From NCBI GenBank assembly GCA_025917655.1, contig CP084608.1, forward strand, positions 62,001 through 126,000: DNA of 64,000 nt. Direction: 5' to 3'. A model generated the notes under the pieces. It was not told where the DNA came from. It ran no database searches and worked only from the letters and a program-made list of their open reading frames with translations. Of the stretch, positions 60,079-64,000 are shown one piece after another. The stretch comes from Chlorella sorokiniana. Taxonomy: Eukaryota > Chlorophyta > Trebouxiophyceae > Chlorellales > Chlorellaceae. The first letter of the stretch is position 1. Every line of letters begins with the position of its first letter. A program made the position numbers and the translations under genes.

Positions 60079-61567
60079 ATGGACGGCGGCGCATTCAGCC
60101 TGCTGGCGGCTCCTATGGTGGCAGCGGCGCAGCAGGACGGGCGGCATGACCCCGCCAAGCTCATCTCCTTCTTTGCCCAGGAGATGCAGCTCTTCTTCCA
60201 GCACATCCAGGGTGCAGTGGTGCAGTACAGCAACACGGGGAGCTGCCCCACAGCCTCTTCAGGTGGGTGGGGATCCCAACTTGCTGCAGCAGCGCCCGTC
60301 CCGGTGGGGCGCGCCACTTACATTGCAGCCAAGGAGCCTTCTGCCCGCTGTCCCGGCCTGCAGCAAGAAGCTGTTGAAGACGCTGGACAAGAGTGAGAAG
60401 AGGGAGCGGAAGGGCACCCGAAAGCCCACGGGTGAGAGGTGGCGGCACATTGGGACAGCCTGGGGCTGTGCTGCCGCCAGCGCCACACGCCGCCAGCCAG
60501 CAAGCCAGGTTGCAGCCCCTCGTCGCCCGAAACCCAGCCGCACCGCTGCCGCCTGCCTGACCGGCCTATGCTGCCGCACAACTGCCCTTTGAGCCGTTGC
60601 AGCATCCAAAGAGCCTTCCGCCGCTCTGGTGCACACACTCCTGCTGCACCAAAGCCGATTGCCTTTATGCTGCAGCCTTCAACCTGTTTGTGCGGGACAC
60701 GCTGGAGGACTTCAAGCGCCGCGGAGTGAAGAACAGCGATGGCGCGGAGGGCACGGGGGCCAACAACTCGCTGTTCAGGTGGCTGTCGGGCGGGGCGGGG
60801 CGGGCATGTGCGTGAACATTGCTGCATGAGCATGTGCGGCGCGGTGTATGTGAGGTTTTGGAAGGGAGAGGGCAAAGTCAGAGAAAGCAGCACATTACGC
60901 AAAAGTGGCTAGGGACTGCACTTGGTAGCAAGAACCTCTAGACGGGCGGTTCGGCTGCCATCAGCTGTAGCCCGCAATAACTCAGCGGGGTCGCAGCCTT
61001 ACCGCCACCACGGCCTTCTACTACGGGCACAAGAAGCGGCGCTCTCCACCCCTGCAACTGACGGGAACCAGCGCCCTCCGCTGAGCAGGATGGCGGTGGC
61101 CGAGTGGAACAAGCTGGGCGAGGAGCGAAAGGCGGAACTGCAGGTACCGCTGCACCGCTGCACTACGGTTCGCTGCACGTCCCGTGCCTGCTGGGACCTG
61201 GTTCACAGCCCTTGCCTTTCGTGTTTTGTCTTTTGTGCAGGCCAAGTACTCGGCCGAGATCAGCAAGATGGCGGAAGAGGGCGGCCAGGGCGAGGAGTCT
61301 GGCGAAGCGGAGGAGGAGGAGGAGGACAGCGAGGAGGTGCGCCGCCCGCCTCCTGGTCTTAGTGACAGCTTGTGACGGCTCGACAGTTGTTGCTAGACCA
61401 TCTTGGCGCCGGGCCCTCGCTGCTGGTCTCGAGCTGCGGCTGCGCCCTGCTGCTTCATGCATGATGTCTCAACCCAGCGAGCGGCTGCCGTGCCCCGGAT
61501 GCAGATTGACGGCGGCTTCGTGGAGGCACTCACCACATCGCCCAAGAAGAAGAAGAACAAGCACTGA
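60079..61567 (+). CDS. HMG-box protein
   Basis: DNA-bending chromatin or transcription protein. Exons: 60079-60211, 60364-60431, 60676-60778, 61089-61143, 61241-61336, 61505-61567. They sum to 518 nt; one missing base (probably in caggg at 60210-60212) gives 519, 173 codons. Before the box is an acidic/hydrophobic helix (LISFFAQEMQLFFQHI) and a basic linker (KSEKRERKGTRKP). The HMG box follows: AFNLFVRDTLEDFKRR, then the insert DGAEGTGANNSLF, then VAEWNKLGEERKAELQAKY. The usual second Trp-Lys contact is present as EWNKL. An acidic tail (EEEEEDSEE) and the basic C-terminus SPKKKKNKH, a likely nuclear signal, close the protein. The insert in the box between helices 1 and 2 is longer than typical. 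Confidence 0.85.
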
Positions 61568-62597
61568 GCCTCACTGTCATTTGCCCGTCAACCTGCACCC
61601 TGCGCCAAGCTGCGCGGAGCGCTTGCCGTTGTTGGGGCGCCGCAAGCCCTCCCCGCCTGCATGTAGTGCATTAGATCCAGCCTTAACAGCGCTCTCCATT
61701 CCTGACTCAAAATGAGGCACTCCCTCTGTTGCTGATCACAACCTGTGTGATTTGTTGCTGTGCCTCTCGACCATTGCCTGACGACCGCCATGATGCTGCA
61801 TGCTATGCATCCCGCCTTGCTCGTTTTGCCGCAAGTGCTCCAGCAGCGGCTCTGTTTGATTGAACGGATATGCTGCGTCAACCATGATGAAAGCTGGCCA
61901 CATCTGTCTTCCCGATGCCTTGTTCATGATATGTTGGCAAGGAGGCCCGTAGAAGCTCTCACGAGGGCTTGACAGGCACTGGGCGGCGCGCCTTCATGTG
62001 CCTGCTGGTCCGCAGCTCAGACACAGCTGATCCGGTGGGCCGCATGCAAGCATGTGTGTAATGCTTCATAGCACAGAGCACAATGGGGAGTGTCGGAGCG
62101 AATGTGGACTCCCTCCGGCTCGGAGGACAGCCAGCTGGCGCGACTTTTGGAAAGCCGCGGCCGGCCCACAAAGCGCGTTTCGCTTTGCCATTCGGCATAC
62201 CACAATCAGACAGGCATCACCTCGACAGCATAAACAGAGCACAGCAGGTACAAATTTGCTTGCCAAGGCTGCATCGGGACGGGACCGCGGGGCATCCCTC
62301 CTTGCGTGGTGTCGGTTTGCATCACCTGTATCCCATAACCTTCTCTCTTAATCAAAGGCAGCATACTGGCTGTAGCCTGCGTTACACACCAGCACCTTCT
62401 CAGCAGCCGAGTGAGTTTCAACTCACTGCCTCCGCGCTGCCTCCCAGTGCCTCCCTGTGGTTTGTGAGCATGTTCAGCTTCCCGCACCCAGCGGACCGGG
62501 CTGCACGCCCCATCAGATCAATTGCCAGAATGCGTTCAAGCGAAAGCCCTTGCTGGGGTACGCTTCCTGGGTTGCAGGCCCCCGGAGCCGAAGCGCC
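61568..62597. other. intergenic region upstream of the SRPBCC-like gene
   Basis: About 1 kb holding the HMG-box 3' UTR and the promoter of the next gene. Several short ORFs exist, none with recognisable content. Confidence 0.45.
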
Positions 62598-64000
62598 ATG
62601 ACAGAAGAGTGCGAGGCCAGCAAGGAGTGGGCCCGCCACCACCTGGCCTGCCGCGCGCATGGCGGCAAGGGCGTCGCCGCCGTGGTGCACGCCGAGGCGC
62701 AGCTGCCCCTCAGCCCTGGCGACGCTTTCCAGCTGATGGCGCACCCTGACAACGCGCAGATCTTCCGCGGCATCGAGCGCTGCACCTTCCGCAAGGTGCT
62801 GTGGGCTCCCTGCGCCGCGGGGCGGCCGGCCGTCGGCGGGCGGCAAACCGTGGAGGTCGAGAACGAGTCGGGTGGGTGCTGCAAGCTTCTCGGGCTCCCC
62901 ACCTCCCAGCATTGCGCAGAGGCCTTTGACCAACACCCCCCATCCAGCCGCCTCACTGCGCCTGCACATCGTCCAAACCTTGTCGCTGGCCGCCACGCTC
63001 ATCCTTGATCGCCCCACCTCGCAGACTGGCACTTTCTGTTCTTCAAGGGCAGCATCCGCACCCGCATGGTGGTGGAAGAGGATCCGGCGGCCGGCACCAT
63101 CTGCGTGCGGCTGGCACCTGCGGGGGCACCGCGCCGCTGCAGCACATGACGGGCAAATGGCGCTTTGCTCCAGGTGGGTGCCGCACGCGGTGCCCCCGCG
63201 AGCTGCAAGCCCAGGCTTGGCCTGCCTTCAACCTGCGCGGCGTCGACAGTTGATGGCATCTGTGCTGCCATCGACGGCCTTGCTGCTCCCGCTTGCTCGC
63301 TCGGCTGCACTGCACGCCGTGTTTGCCCCGCGCCGTGCCGCATCGTCACCTGCGTACCGCCCCGCCCCTCCTCCCCCCCGATCATGCAACAATTGTGCAG
63401 GCAGCAAGCCGCGCTCGTGCCTCATCACCCTGGATCAGGAGGTGCACCCTCGCGGCCTGCCCCCTTTCTTCCACAACGGGTTCCGGGCGGTGGCGGCGCT
63501 GCAGGTGCGCGATGCGCAGTGCGTGGCTGCAGCGCCCGGGGCCGCGTGCACTGCGTGCCGGCTTGGCACGACCCGCGAGGGGTGTCCTGCTGGCCACACA
63601 GCGCATGGTGCTCGCCGGCATGCGTGGACCGTACCGCCAAACCCTGGCATGTACCGCCCGCAGGTGTGCAAGACGTTTGAGGACCTGTACGCCGAGGCGC
63701 TGCGCATCAACGCCGGCCGCCCCTCGCTGGCGCCCTACGCCTCTGTGGCGCACAAGGAGGTCGATTGCCAGGAGGGCGGCAGCGCCGGGGACGCGACAAA
63801 GCCGGCTGAGCGCGGCCCCTGCCGCCACGCGCTGCCCGTCGTGCGTGAGGAGGGTGGGGCGGACCCTGCCTCCGTGCTGGCTGCTGCCTACGACGTGGAA
63901 AGCAGCAGCTCGCCGCCGTCGTCGCGCGGCGCCGCCGCTGCCGCCGCCGCCCGCACCGGCGTGCGCTCGCACCCCATCGGTAGCCTGCTGGACTTTGCCT
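62598..64000 (+). CDS. SRPBCC/START-like (polyketide-cyclase fold, DUF220-like) protein, right-truncated
   Basis: Exons: 62598-62871, 63025-63173, 63401-63504, 63664 to beyond the window edge. Phases agree when one missing G is restored in the G run 63122-63126. The start (MTEECEASKEW) is a modest choice; an in-frame upstream start was not found. The core fits a helix-grip lipid-binding fold: LSPGDAFQLMAHPDNAQIFRGI, TVEVENESDWHFLFFKGSIRTRMVVEED, LQHMTGKWRF, CLITLDQEVHPRGLPPFF. This is the arrangement of plant plastid polyketide-cyclase/DUF220 proteins. Ligand and location are unknown. The last exon is open to the end of the window and becomes Ser/Ala-rich. Confidence 0.7.

Noticed and set aside
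1-64000. tRNA or rRNA genes
   Set aside because: No cloverleaf-like segment with the B-box pattern and no rRNA-like stretch was seen; a dedicated scan would be needed to exclude a divergent tRNA.

Overview
This is a plant-lineage nuclear genome segment, most likely from a Chlorella-like trebouxiophyte green alga (inference). It is very GC-rich. It has about 17 to 18 spliced genes with short exons and 50-500 bp introns, abundant Ala/Gln low complexity and CAG/GCC repeats. Several products are plant or plastid types: HemA glutamyl-tRNA reductase, a plastid glyoxylate reductase, CBSX3, an SPX protein and an SRFR1/TTC13 TPR protein. I see no bacterial operons, CRISPR arrays, rRNA or tRNA genes.

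Layout: C2-like protein (+, left-truncated, to 2653); protein-L-isoaspartate methyltransferase (+, 2851-5577); glyoxylate/succinic semialdehyde reductase (-, 6093-8800) divergent from a long coiled-coil MFP1-like protein (+, 8997-13864); HemA (-, 15115-18627); TFIIS-central-domain-like protein (-, 19409-21008) divergent from an F-box/beta-helix protein (+, 21229-23490); Tim17/22/23-like protein (-, 24032-25671) divergent from a membrane-anchored coiled-coil protein (+, ~25666-28616); receptor-like kinase with a Cys-rich ectodomain (-, 29467-36199); SPX protein (-, 37102-39353); an AT-richer segment carrying a secreted phospholipase A2/PAN fusion (+, 40237-42090); a very large SRFR1/TTC13-type TPR gene (-, 42503-52006) divergent from a membrane J-domain protein (+, 52240-54132); CBSX3 (+, 54713-56878); an unrecognised gene (-, 57734-59441); an HMG-box protein (+, 60079-61567); and a right-truncated SRPBCC/START-like protein (+, 62598 to the edge).

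The genes are not a pathway cluster. They are ordinary neighbours, often in divergent pairs sharing short promoters, and several look organellar (HemA, GLYR, CBSX3, Tim17-like, MFP1-like).

Two things stand out. First, many reading frames break inside otherwise well-conserved exons at short homopolymers, mostly G/C runs, and wherever I followed the frame the shift corresponds to one missing base. Restoring one base per site makes whole gene models sum exactly to multiples of three. This looks like consensus error in the assembly rather than gene decay, so raw ORF lengths here underestimate the genes. Second, the 39.5-42.5 kb segment differs in base composition and encodes a PLA2 + PAN secreted protein without such breaks, bordered by a perfect-looking foldback at 42460-42517.
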